The notes: generated from the sequence alone by a model not told the origin. Positions 15,082 through 22,560 are shown, counted from the stretch's first letter. The stretch: 24,502 nucleotides of DNA from CANKJK01 sp964400405 (GCA_964400405.1 CAYNUO010000045.1:1-24502); one strand, 5' to 3'. Made by a program: numbers and translations.

Positions 15082-15549
15082 ATGGAGCTGTTCGAGAGCT
15101 GGCTGGAACGCTATGAACGTGGGGTCATCGACCGCCGGGCCTTTCTGGCCGGTGCGGCCGCTGCGCTGCAGGCGTCCGTGGCCGGCGCGGCGGCCCGTCC
15201 TGGGCTCGTGACCCCCGGTGGTATCCACCACGTTGAGCTGAAGACGGTGGATCTGGCCGGGACGACCGCATTCTATGAGGCGCTGCTCGGCCCCGCGACG
15301 GTTGCGAACGAGCGCGCGACGATCCCTCTCGAGCCCGGTGGCCGCGGGCACCTTCGCATCTCGCGTGGGCCGGTCCCGCGGACCGATCACTTCGCGATCA
15401 AGGTGCCCGGCATGTCGGCCCGGGACCCGAAGGCCATGCGTGCCCGGCTGGAGAAGCAGGGCCTGAAGGTCCGGCAGGTCGAGGCCGCGCTGTACGTGAA
15501 AGGGCCGGATGACCTCGAAGTCGAGCTGATCGCGCCCTCCGCACGGTAG
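15082..15549 (+). CDS. VOC-fold protein with Tat-like N-terminus
   Basis: 155 residues. After a short amphipathic start comes DRRAFLAGAAAALQ (R18, R19), a twin-arginine-like signal followed by an Ala-rich h-region. The mature part is a single glyoxalase/bleomycin-resistance (VOC) unit: GIHHVELKTVDLAGTTAFYEALLG, DHFAIKV, LYVKGPDDLEVELI. H50, H103 and E148 sit where metal ligands of VOC enzymes are found, so a metal-dependent enzyme is possible. VOC proteins are mostly cytoplasmic, so the export signal is notable. The next gene, also an exported VOC protein, starts 68 bases on. The reaction is unknown. Confidence 0.75.
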   Translation: MELFESWLERYERGVIDRRAFLAGAAAALQASVAGAAARPGLVTPGGIHHVELKTVDLAGTTAFYEALLGPATVANERATIPLEPGGRGHLRISRGPVPRTDHFAIKVPGMSARDPKAMRARLEKQGLKVRQVEAALYVKGPDDLEVELIAPSAR

Positions 15550-15603
15550 CGCCGGCCGGCCCGGTCCTCCGAATTTCCGCTGGCACCCCGCTCCCGAAGG
15601 TTG

Positions 15604-15609
15604 TACGGT
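15604..15609 (+). promoter_or_regulatory. Putative -10 (TACGGT) before the double-VOC gene
   Basis: Matches T1, A2, T6 and ends 8 bases before ATG 15618. The nearest purine-rich stretch (GAAGG) is too far from the ATG to act as a ribosome site. Weak alone; part of the repeated leaderless layout. Confidence 0.3.
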
Positions 15610-15617
15610 CCGGCGTC

Positions 15618-16604
15618 ATGAGACACCTCCAGGCTCGCGCCGCCGCCGTCGTTACCGCCCTTGTCCTGACGCAGGTCCCGGGCCGCTCCCAGACACCAGC
15701 CGGCACGGTCCGGTTCGACGAGTTCGCCCCCACGACCTTCAGTGTGGTCACCCACGACACTCGGGCGCTCTCGGCAGCCTGGGCCGATGTGCTCGGCATC
15801 CCGGTGCCGGCGCCGAATCAGCCGGAGGTGATCTATCCACCGGCCTTCACCGGCGACCGGTCCGGCAGGCCGACGATGGCCTCGCTCCAGATGGCCAACA
15901 TGACGCTCTCAATGCACCAGCCGCCGGCCGGCACCTACTGGAAGCAGATTCTGGATACCCACGGCCAGTTGCTCTATCGCATGAACTTCCGCGTGCACGC
16001 GCTCGCGGACCAGACGGCCCACTTTGAGCGCAAGGGCGGCACCCTCGTGATCGGCGACCCCGCCAAGGTGCCCTACGTCAACGTCAATCTCTGGCCGACC
16101 CATGGTGTGGCCCTCGAGCTGAATGGCGTGGCGGCTGATGCGCCGCCTCCGGCCCCGAGGCCCACGCCGCCAGCCGGGAGCTTTGCGCGCCATCCCGTCG
16201 CGAAGATCGCGTTCGTGGTGCCGAATCTCGAGGAGGCCGTGCGCGATTACCAGGACCTCTTCGGCCTGCCGGCGCCGACCACCGGGACGATACCCAGGCA
16301 TGTGTTTCCTGAGGGCCTGAAGGTCGATCGCGCGACCACCGTGCGGTGGGCGAAGTTCACGTTCCCGAACGGCGTCATCCTGGAGCTGAACGAGCCGAAA
16401 GGTGGGCCGAGCGTCTGGCGCGACCATCTGACCCGGCACGGCCGGTCGATCTTCAGCGTGGGCTTCCTTGTAAAGAGCGTCAGGGATGAGTTTGCCTACC
16501 TGACCTCGAAGGGTGGCGCGGCCGTTTTCGGCGGGCCTGCGGCGCGCTACGCCGGGTTTGATTTCACCGCGAAGCTCGGGGCCATCATCGAAATCAAGGA
16601 ATAG
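15618..16604 (+). CDS. Exported two-domain VOC family protein
   Basis: 328 residues. A Sec signal peptide ends near GRSQTP (about residue 25). Two VOC half-barrels follow: about residues 35-175 (FSVVTHDTRALSAAWADVLGI ... MNFRVHALADQTAHFERKGG ... VALELNGV) and about 195-328 (KIAFVVPNLEEAVRDYQDLFGLP ... FPNGVILELNEP ... FSVGFLVKSVRDEFAYLTSKGG ... GAIIEIKE), joined by a Pro-rich linker. The usual first-strand His is replaced in the second unit (KIAFVV), so metal binding there is doubtful. Two VOC modules in one chain are typical of dioxygenase-like and lactoylglutathione lyase-like proteins. It may act together with the VOC gene just upstream. Substrate unknown. Confidence 0.75.
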   Translation: MRHLQARAAAVVTALVLTQVPGRSQTPAGTVRFDEFAPTTFSVVTHDTRALSAAWADVLGIPVPAPNQPEVIYPPAFTGDRSGRPTMASLQMANMTLSMHQPPAGTYWKQILDTHGQLLYRMNFRVHALADQTAHFERKGGTLVIGDPAKVPYVNVNLWPTHGVALELNGVAADAPPPAPRPTPPAGSFARHPVAKIAFVVPNLEEAVRDYQDLFGLPAPTTGTIPRHVFPEGLKVDRATTVRWAKFTFPNGVILELNEPKGGPSVWRDHLTRHGRSIFSVGFLVKSVRDEFAYLTSKGGAAVFGGPAARYAGFDFTAKLGAIIEIKE

Positions 16605-16612
16605 CACGAAGG

Positions 16613-16667
16613 TGTTCTGGTCGCACCAGGTGTACGCACCTGGTCACCCCATGTACGCAACAGAACA
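16613..16667 (+). promoter_or_regulatory. Nested inverted repeats with paired TGTACGCA direct repeats
   Basis: ACCAGGTG (16625-16632) and CACCTGGT (16637-16644) form a perfect 8-pair hairpin with a TACG loop. TGTTCTG (16613-16619) and CAGAACA (16661-16667) are an outer inverted pair. TGTACGCA occurs twice (16631-16638 and 16652-16659), 21 bases apart, which is two helical turns. It lies between the double-VOC stop and the glycine-zipper start. It could be an operator for the downstream gene, a terminator for the upstream one, or both. Confidence 0.4.
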
Positions 16668-16701
16668 GACGGCGGTGTTGTGAACGCCGACGATCGGACC
16701 C

Positions 16702-17898
16702 ATGACACAAGCACGCACGTGCCGGGGTTCGAACAGGGGTTTCTCTCTCGTCGTCGCAGCCGCCGTCGGCCTGATGCTTGCCGGTGGACTCAATACGGCC
16801 GCCGCGCAGGGCCGCCGCGAGGCGCGGCAATCGACCGCGCTGACAGGCACCTATCAGCTCAACACCAGGTTGAGTGACAACGTCTCGAACGTGGCGGATC
16901 AGGCCACGCGGTCACTGACCGGTCGAGATCGTACCCGTCTCAGAAACGCCATCTTCCGGCGGCTGGAGGCCCCGGAGTCGCTGGCCATTGACCGCCGCGG
17001 ACGAGCCATCTCGATGGCCTCGTCGACCGCGGAACGTGTGACGTTCGAGGTCGATGGCCGTGTGCACACAGAGCAACTGCAGAACGGCCGAAGCATCCGC
17101 ACCTCCACGCGACTGGTCGGCAACCGGCTGGAGGTGATGACCGAGGGCGATCGGTCGGTCGACTACGAGGCCTCGTTCGAGCCGATCAACGGTGGCCGCG
17201 GCCTGCGCGTCACGCGGCGCGTCAGCGATGAGGGCCTGCAGCAGACCGTCGTGGCGCAGAGTATCTACGACCGGGTGGCCACGGATGCCCGTCTTGATAT
17301 CGCTGTGAACCGTGAGCGCAGCAGAGCCTTCGGTACCGACCGTTCTCAGGGCAATGTCGCCACCGCGGCAGACGTCGGCGTGGCCGAGGGGACTCAGTTC
17401 ATGGCCACGCTCGACGCGGACCTGAACACAAAGCAGGCACGCGCGGAAGACCCGTTCACCTTGACGGTACGATCGCCCGCGCAGTTCGAGGGCGCCACGA
17501 TCGAAGGTCGAATCCTCGGTGTGGACCGCGCCGGCAAGGTGGCGGGCCGCGCCGACATGTCCTTCGACTTCGACCGTATCCGCCTGCGCAACGGCCGCAC
17601 CCACGAATTCGACGGTAATCTCGAGAGCATCCGGACAACCAGGGGTGAGACGCTGCGCGTGGAGAACGGAAGCGCACAGGATGACACGAGCCAGACGGGG
17701 CGCACGGCGACCCGCACCGGTATCGGCGCGGGCATCGGTGCGGTCATCGGGGCCATCACCGGCGGCGGGAAGGGCGCGGCGATTGGTGCCGCCGTCGGGG
17801 CCGGTGCTGGAGCCGGGTCGGTGTTCATCCAGGGCCGCGACGACCTCGAACTGCTCAGCGGGTCGGAGTTTTCCATCCGCGCGACAGCTCCCCGATAG
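16702..17898 (+). CDS. Exported glycine-zipper protein of unknown function
   Basis: 398 residues. A signal peptide ends near NTAAAQG (about residue 36). A mixed alpha/beta region without a family I can name follows (LTGTYQLNTRLSDNV ... LRNAIFRRLEAPESLAIDRRGRAISM ... VTFEVDGRVHTEQL ... YEASFEP), then a beta-rich part (FTLTVRSPAQFEGATIEGRILGVDRAGKVAGRADMSFDFDRIRLRNG). Near the end (about 339-372) is a GxxxG-rich glycine zipper (TGIGAGIGAVIGAITGGG ...), as in YMGG/Rick-17kDa-type outer-membrane-associated proteins, closing with a short beta segment. An envelope location is inferred. ATG 16702 is the only possible start because an in-frame TGA lies at 16681. A weak GACGAT hexamer ends 7 bases before it. 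Confidence 0.75.
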   Translation: MTQARTCRGSNRGFSLVVAAAVGLMLAGGLNTAAAQGRREARQSTALTGTYQLNTRLSDNVSNVADQATRSLTGRDRTRLRNAIFRRLEAPESLAIDRRGRAISMASSTAERVTFEVDGRVHTEQLQNGRSIRTSTRLVGNRLEVMTEGDRSVDYEASFEPINGGRGLRVTRRVSDEGLQQTVVAQSIYDRVATDARLDIAVNRERSRAFGTDRSQGNVATAADVGVAEGTQFMATLDADLNTKQARAEDPFTLTVRSPAQFEGATIEGRILGVDRAGKVAGRADMSFDFDRIRLRNGRTHEFDGNLESIRTTRGETLRVENGSAQDDTSQTGRTATRTGIGAGIGAVIGAITGGGKGAAIGAAVGAGAGAGSVFIQGRDDLELLSGSEFSIRATAPR

Positions 17899-17943
17899 CC
17901 AATCGGGCTCTCGGGCGGGGCCTGGCTGACGGTGGCCAGGCCC
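17891..17943 (+). terminator. Tandem hairpins at the end of the glycine-zipper gene
   Basis: Hairpin 1: CCCGAT (17891-17896) with ATCGGG (17902-17907), spanning the stop codon. Hairpin 2: GGGCCTGGC (17918-17926) with GCCAGGCCC (17935-17943), a perfect 9-pair stem with an 8-base loop. No T-run follows. A factor-dependent or structure-only terminator is likely. Confidence 0.5.
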
Positions 17944-17977
17944 AGGACCCTGTGGGAACGTGATGCCGGCGTCTCGA

Positions 17978-17983
17978 TATACT
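17978..17983 (+). promoter_or_regulatory. -10 element (TATACT) of the aldo/keto reductase unit
   Basis: TATACT matches 5 of 6 consensus bases and ends 10 bases before ATG 17994. No Shine-Dalgarno lies between, so the transcript would be leaderless or have only a few leader bases. Confidence 0.5.
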
Positions 17984-17993
17984 CGACGACGCG

Positions 17994-18995
17994 ATGCAGT
18001 ACACGAATCTGGGGTCGAGTGGACTGAAAGTCTCGCGGCTGCTGCTGGGATGCATGGGGTTCGGCACGCCGGCGTGGCGGGAATGGGTGCTGGCGGAGGA
18101 ACCGAGCCGCGTCATCCTGAAGCGTGCGATCGAACTCGGGATCAACTTCTTCGACACGGCCGACTTCTACTCGTCGGGTGAGAGCGAGGCGGTGGTCGGC
18201 CGCGCCATCCGCGACTTCGCGTCGCGCGACCAGGTGATTCTCGCGACGAAGGTGTTCTATCCGGCGCGGCCCGGCGTCAACGAGCGCGGCCTCTCCCGCA
18301 AGCACATCCTCGACGCCGTGGACCGGTCCCTGAAGGCGCTCGGCACGGATTACATCGACCTCTACCAGATTCACCGGTGGGACGCCTCCACGCCGCTCGA
18401 CGAGACGCTGCGCGCGCTCGACGATGTCGTGCGCGCCGGCAAGGTGCGGTACCTCGGCGCGTCCAGCGGCTACGCGTGGGAGTTCGCGCAGGCGCTCGCC
18501 ATGGCCGACCATCGCGGCTGGACGCGCTTCGTGTCGATGCAGAATCACTACAACCTGCTGTACCGGGAAGAGGAGCGGGAGATGCTGCCGCTCTGCCGGA
18601 AGGAAGGCATCGGGGTCACGCCGTGGAGCCCGCTCGCGCGCGGCATCCTCGCGGGCAACCGCAGGCCCGGCGACTGGTCCGCCACGACACGCGCGCGGAC
18701 GGACGACTTCACGCACGACCTGTACTCGACGCCGGGCGACTTTGCGATTGCGGACCGGTGCGTCGAGGTGGCGGCAAAGCGCGGCGTGCCGCCCGCTCAG
18801 ATCGCGCTGGCGTGGCTCTTCGCCAAGGGTGTTACGGCCCCGGTCATCGGCACGACGAAGCTTGCCCAGCTCGAGGAGGCCGTCGGCGCCGTGGGCCTGG
18901 TGCTCGACGAGGCCGAGATCGCCTACCTCGAAGAGCTGTACCAGCCGCACCCTGTGCTGGGCATCGAGGGCTCCCGGGACAGCAAGGCGAAGTAG
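17994..18995 (+). CDS. Aldo/keto reductase
   Basis: 333 residues, a full-length (alpha/beta)8 AKR of the group near YghZ/Tas-like enzymes. It opens with YTNLGSSGLKVSRLLLGCMGFG. The catalytic set is D54 (FDTAD), Y59 (DFYSSGESE), K86 (ATKVFY) and H127 (YQIHRWD). NADPH-binding segments are near QNHYNLL, TPWSPLARGILAG and the PVIGTTKLAQLEEAV loop. It reduces carbonyls or oxidises alcohols with NADP(H); substrate unknown. Cytoplasmic (no signal). The next gene begins 25 bases downstream with its own Shine-Dalgarno and is probably cotranscribed. The start lacks a ribosome site and has TATACT just upstream. Confidence 0.93.
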   Translation: MQYTNLGSSGLKVSRLLLGCMGFGTPAWREWVLAEEPSRVILKRAIELGINFFDTADFYSSGESEAVVGRAIRDFASRDQVILATKVFYPARPGVNERGLSRKHILDAVDRSLKALGTDYIDLYQIHRWDASTPLDETLRALDDVVRAGKVRYLGASSGYAWEFAQALAMADHRGWTRFVSMQNHYNLLYREEEREMLPLCRKEGIGVTPWSPLARGILAGNRRPGDWSATTRARTDDFTHDLYSTPGDFAIADRCVEVAAKRGVPPAQIALAWLFAKGVTAPVIGTTKLAQLEEAVGAVGLVLDEAEIAYLEELYQPHPVLGIEGSRDSKAK

Positions 18996-19020
18996 CGCCG
19001 AGCCGGGACTGGAGGAGCGC

Positions 19021-19545
19021 ATGACGACCGGACAGGACCCGTCGAGGCGCTGGAGCAGTTGGACCGTCGAAATCAAGGTCTGGAAGATCCTCGCTGTGCT
19101 GGTGATCCTCCCGCTCCTGGTGTTCTGGTGGATGGTCGTGCACCAGGAGGACGAGATCCTGGCCCTCATCCGCAGCGACGTGGTGACGGACGCCGCGGGC
19201 CAGCGCGCCTGGGCGGGCAGCTTCGTCAATACCAACGACCGGACGCTGCGCGACGTCGCCGTGAGGATCGACTTCCTCGACAGCCGCGACCGCGCCGTGG
19301 GAAAGACCGAAGCGGAGGTCGCTGACCTGCCATTCAGCAAGCAACTGGACCTGCACGCGCCGCTGCCGCCCGATGCCGTCAGGCTGCGCATCTATTCGGT
19401 GCATTGGCGCATGGACGTAACTGCCGTCGACAGATGGCTGCGGAGCCTCCCGCGCGAGGTGCTGATGGGCCCCTTCTTCCCGTGGGAGTTCGGCTATCTG
19501 ATGGCCGACCCGGCCACGATGTCGGGAAGTCGACGCCGGACCTGA
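19021..19545 (+). CDS. Membrane-anchored protein with FxLYD-like domain
   Basis: 174 residues. A short cytoplasmic N-terminus is followed by one membrane helix (about residues 22-40, ILAVLVILPLLVFWWMVV). The rest faces outward: SFVNTNDRTLRDVAVRIDFLDSRDRAVGK resembles FxLYD/DUF3426-type domains (xGxVxNxxxxxLxxVxVxxxFYDxxGxxVG). The final WEFGYLMADP stretch belongs to no family I know. GGAGG lies 5 bases before ATG 19021. Likely cotranscribed with the aldo/keto reductase; a functional link is not obvious. The stop codon lies in the terminator-like hairpin shared with the convergent GNAT gene. Confidence 0.7.
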   Translation: MTTGQDPSRRWSSWTVEIKVWKILAVLVILPLLVFWWMVVHQEDEILALIRSDVVTDAAGQRAWAGSFVNTNDRTLRDVAVRIDFLDSRDRAVGKTEAEVADLPFSKQLDLHAPLPPDAVRLRIYSVHWRMDVTAVDRWLRSLPREVLMGPFFPWEFGYLMADPATMSGSRRRT

Positions 19546-19564
19546 CCGGATGCGGCAGGTCCGG
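19536..19564. terminator. Bidirectional terminator-like hairpin between convergent genes
   Basis: CCGGACCTG (19536-19544) pairs perfectly with CAGGTCCGG (19556-19564), loop of 11. It overlaps the stop of the FxLYD gene and ends 2 bases before the stop of the minus-strand GNAT gene. No T-run. Confidence 0.5.
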
Positions 19565-19566
19565 TG

Positions 19567-20160
19567 TTACGCGAAGGTGACGGTGCGGTGGCTCGTGTGC
19601 GTGCGGAGGACGTCCGCCGTGAGCTGCTTGGAGAGGTAGACCTTCGATTCGCGGTTGTCCACGGCGTGCGGCTCGTACTTGATCACGTCGAACTGCAGGT
19701 GGTCCAGCGTGCTGCGCATGTCGTAGAAGCGGTTCTTCGTCTTGACGACCACCTCGTGGAAGCCCGCCGTGTGCGCCCACACCTCCGACTCCTCGGTGAG
19801 CGCCCGGAAGTGGCCGTGGCCGCGCCAGTCGCGCCGGGTGCCGCCGATCCACGTGTAGAGGATGCGCCGCCCGTCGAAATCCAGGACGTCGCGCAGCTTC
19901 GCGACGAGGTCCGCCAGCTTCGGGTCGGTTTCGGTGGCCTTCAGCTCATGGAGGATCTTGAACGAGACAGGGACAACCGTGCCGGCCGGGTCGTCCGGCA
20001 GAGGTGCCTCCGCCATCAGGATGAGGCTCTCGCGGTCACCCAGACGGTTGATGATCTCGGCCGCGGTCTTCTTGCGCGGGAACTCGCCGAAGTATTCCTC
20101 GATGTACTGAATCTCGAGCGCGCCGGACTCGAGCGCGTACTGCTTGATCAGATGCTCCAC
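19567..20160 (-). CDS. GNAT-family N-acetyltransferase
   Basis: 197 residues. The core GNAT motif A is GGTRRDWRGHGHFRAL (106-121), with the R-x-x-RGxG acetyl-CoA pyrophosphate loop, preceded by a strand ILYTWIGG and followed by a helix and the strand HEVVVKTKN. The N-terminal part (about residues 1-60) is helical with YIEEYFGEFPRKKTAAEI. It would transfer acetyl from acetyl-CoA to an amine of unknown identity in the cytoplasm. The start is GTG 20160; no Shine-Dalgarno. A TATAGT hexamer on the minus strand ends 13 bases upstream and overlaps the -10 of the divergent DUF5916 gene. Convergent with the FxLYD gene. Confidence 0.8.
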   Translation of the reverse strand: MEHLIKQYALESGALEIQYIEEYFGEFPRKKTAAEIINRLGDRESLILMAEAPLPDDPAGTVVPVSFKILHELKATETDPKLADLVAKLRDVLDFDGRRILYTWIGGTRRDWRGHGHFRALTEESEVWAHTAGFHEVVVKTKNRFYDMRSTLDHLQFDVIKYEPHAVDNRESKVYLSKQLTADVLRTHTSHRTVTFA

Positions 20161-20173
20161 GTGCGGTCTGCCT

Positions 20174-20181
20174 ACTATAAT
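20174..20181. promoter_or_regulatory. Overlapping divergent -10 elements (TATAAT on +, TATAGT on -)
   Basis: ACTATAAT holds a perfect TATAAT on the plus strand (20176-20181), ending 8 bases before the TTG start at 20190. On the minus strand it holds TATAGT (20174-20179), 5 of 6 matches, ending 13 bases before the GTG of the GNAT gene. The gap between the two genes is only 29 bases. No convincing -35 is seen on either side. Confidence 0.6.
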
Positions 20182-20189
20182 CCACCGGT

Positions 20190-22520
20190 TTGACCCGTCT
20201 GTCGTCCCGCATCCTGGTCATCGGCCTCTGCCTGTCCTGCGCCGCCGGCGAGTCAGCCGCGCAGAACCCGTCGGCCACGCCGCCGTCCACACCAGCACCG
20301 CAGTCACCGTCGCTGCCCGCGATCCTGGGCCCGGCCGCGCCGCTCGCGCCCGAGGTCGTGGCGCAGGATGCGCAGGGGAATGCGACCATCCGCGCCACAC
20401 GCCTTCCCGCGCCGATCCGCATGGATGGCCGGCTCGATGAGCCGATGTACGGCGAGGTCCGGGCCGTCACCGGCATGATTCAGAACATTCCCCGGGCGGG
20501 CCAGCCCGCGACCGAGAAGACCGAGATCTGGGTGTTCTTCGACGACCAGGCGTTCTACGTGGCCGCCCGGTGCTGGGACGCGGACGGCCCGGCGGCGCTG
20601 GTCGCCAACGAGATGCGGCGCGACAACGGGCAGATCACGAACAACGACAGCTTCGGCGTGATCATCGACACGTTCTACGACCGCCGGAACGGCTACATGT
20701 TCATCACCAACCCGCTGGCCGCCCAGCGCGACCTGCAGGTGACCAACGAGGGCAACTCGAACCAGGACTGGAACCCCGTCTGGATCGTCCGGTCGCAGAT
20801 GTTCGACGGCGGGTGGATGACGGAGATCCGGATTCCGTTCAAGTCGATCCGCTACCGGCCCGGCAGGGAGCAGGTGTGGGGCATCAACTTCCGGCGGGGG
20901 ATCCGGCGGAAGAACGAATACAGCACGCTGACACCGCTCCCGGCGGCGGACGGCTCCGGGGCGTGGATCCGCCTGTCGCGGGCGGCGACGCTGGTCGGGC
21001 TGGAGGCGCCCTCCGAGGGGCGGAATCTCGACATCAAGCCCTATGCCGTCGCCGGGGTGCGGACCGACAACACGGTGCGCCCCATCCTCGCGAACGACTT
21101 CGAGCGCCAGGGCGGACTGGATGTGAAGTACGGCCTGACGAAGAGCATCACGCTCGATGTCAGCGTGAACACGGACTTCGCGCAGGTGGAGGTCGACGAG
21201 CAGCAGGTCAACCTCACGCGGTTCAATCTCTTCTTCCCCGAGAAGCGGGAGTTCTTCCTCGAAGGGCGGGGCATCTTCGAGTTCGGCCGGCCGAACTTCG
21301 TGCGTGGCAGCCTGCCGACCGGCGGCATCGTGCCGGAACTGTTCTTCACGCGGCAGATCGGCCTCAACCGCGGCCGCGTGATTCCGATCATCGCCGGCGG
21401 ACGCGTGACGGGCCGCGTCGGGAACACGACGATCGGCGCGCTGAACATGGAGACGGACGCGGAGGCGGCGTCCGCGACGCCGAAGACGAACTTCACGGTG
21501 CTGCGCCTGCGCCAGGATGTGCTGAAGCGGAGCAGTCTGGGGGCGATGCTGACGACCCGATCGGAGTCGTTGCGCGCGCCCGGCCACGCGAACACGACCG
21601 TGGGGATCGACGGGGCGTTCTCGTTCCTCAACTACCTGAACCTCAACGGGTTCTACATGCGCTCGCGCACGCCGGGCCTCGCGGGCAGCGAGACGAGCTA
21701 CCAGGGCCGCGTCGAATGGAACGCCGACCGGTATGGGTTCGAGCTGAACCACCTGTTCGTCGGCGATGCGTTCAATCCGGAAGTCGGATTCGTGCAGCGT
21801 CCAGACATCCGCCGTACGCTCGCGTCGGGCCGGTTCAGCCCCAGGATCCGGAAGATCGCCTCCGTGCGGCAGGTCTTCCTGGACGGCGACGTCGAGCACA
21901 TCGCAAACACCGCGGGTGAACTCGTGACCCGCGTGGTCTCGGCGTCTCTCTCGACGGAGTTCCACCGGAGCGACCGTGTCTTCGTCAACGCCTCGCGGAC
22001 GCACGACCGCCTGTTCGCGCCGTTTCGGCTGGCTGGCGGCCCGGCTATCGCGCCCGGCGAGTACGACTTCTACAGCGTGAATGGCGGCTACGGCTTCGGG
22101 TCCCAGCGGAAGGTGTCGGGCACGGTGAGCGTCGGCACGGGGCGCTACTACGACGGAGACCAGACGACGGTCACCGTCAGCGGCGGGCGCGTGCAGCTGA
22201 CGCCGCAGTTCTCGCTCGAGCCGAGCCTGGCGCTGAACTGGTTCAGCTTTCCGACGGTCGACTACACGACCCGCGTGGCCCGGGCGCGGATCAACTACAC
22301 GTTCACGCCGCGGATGTTCGTCAGCGGCCTCGTGCAATACAACTCCGCCTCCAATAGCGTGAGCACGAACGTGCGGTGGCGCTGGGAGTACATCCCGGGC
22401 AGCGAGCTCTTCGTCGTCTACACCGACGACCACACGGCCGACCTGCCCCCGAACGCGACCGCGCCACGGTTGCTGAATCGCGGCCTCGTCGTGAAGGTCA
22501 ACCGTCTGCTCAGGTATTGA
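20190..22520 (+). CDS. DUF5916 outer-membrane protein with CBM9-like domain
   Basis: 776 residues. A signal peptide ends near ESAAQ (about residue 25), then a Pro/Ala linker. Residues about 65-230 form a CBM9-like beta-sandwich: IRMDGRLDEPMYGEV ... TEIWVFFDDQAFYVAARCWD ... DSFGVIIDTFYDRRNGYMFITNPLA ... WMTEIRIPFKSIRY. From about 235 on is the DUF5916 part, with NTDFAQVEVDEQQVNLTRF and LFFPEKREFFLEG, then amphipathic beta-strands of a barrel ending in VKVNRLLRY with a terminal aromatic. The family is common in Acidobacteriota and Bacteroidota; its job is unknown, perhaps sugar or peptide binding at the outer membrane. TTG 20190 is the first start after the in-frame TAA at 20178, which lies inside the -10 box, so the gene is probably leaderless. 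Confidence 0.85.
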   Translation: MTRLSSRILVIGLCLSCAAGESAAQNPSATPPSTPAPQSPSLPAILGPAAPLAPEVVAQDAQGNATIRATRLPAPIRMDGRLDEPMYGEVRAVTGMIQNIPRAGQPATEKTEIWVFFDDQAFYVAARCWDADGPAALVANEMRRDNGQITNNDSFGVIIDTFYDRRNGYMFITNPLAAQRDLQVTNEGNSNQDWNPVWIVRSQMFDGGWMTEIRIPFKSIRYRPGREQVWGINFRRGIRRKNEYSTLTPLPAADGSGAWIRLSRAATLVGLEAPSEGRNLDIKPYAVAGVRTDNTVRPILANDFERQGGLDVKYGLTKSITLDVSVNTDFAQVEVDEQQVNLTRFNLFFPEKREFFLEGRGIFEFGRPNFVRGSLPTGGIVPELFFTRQIGLNRGRVIPIIAGGRVTGRVGNTTIGALNMETDAEAASATPKTNFTVLRLRQDVLKRSSLGAMLTTRSESLRAPGHANTTVGIDGAFSFLNYLNLNGFYMRSRTPGLAGSETSYQGRVEWNADRYGFELNHLFVGDAFNPEVGFVQRPDIRRTLASGRFSPRIRKIASVRQVFLDGDVEHIANTAGELVTRVVSASLSTEFHRSDRVFVNASRTHDRLFAPFRLAGGPAIAPGEYDFYSVNGGYGFGSQRKVSGTVSVGTGRYYDGDQTTVTVSGGRVQLTPQFSLEPSLALNWFSFPTVDYTTRVARARINYTFTPRMFVSGLVQYNSASNSVSTNVRWRWEYIPGSELFVVYTDDHTADLPPNATAPRLLNRGLVVKVNRLLRY

Positions 22521-22560
22521 GCAGCTGGGCCCGCCGGCAGCGTGCAGTAGGATTGCCCGC

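Noticed and set aside
16680..16877. A short plus-strand frame starting at the GTG at 16680
   Set aside because: It overlaps the glycine-zipper gene in another frame and lacks any feature; the 16702 frame has a signal peptide.
17394..19391. A 665-codon minus-strand open frame across the glycine-zipper and aldo/keto reductase genes
   Set aside because: It spans two genes, their terminator hairpins and a promoter; no domain is visible.
20304..22433. A 709-codon open frame on the minus strand across the DUF5916 gene
   Set aside because: A shadow of a gene with clear signal peptide and family motifs; its composition is that of a reverse-frame artefact.
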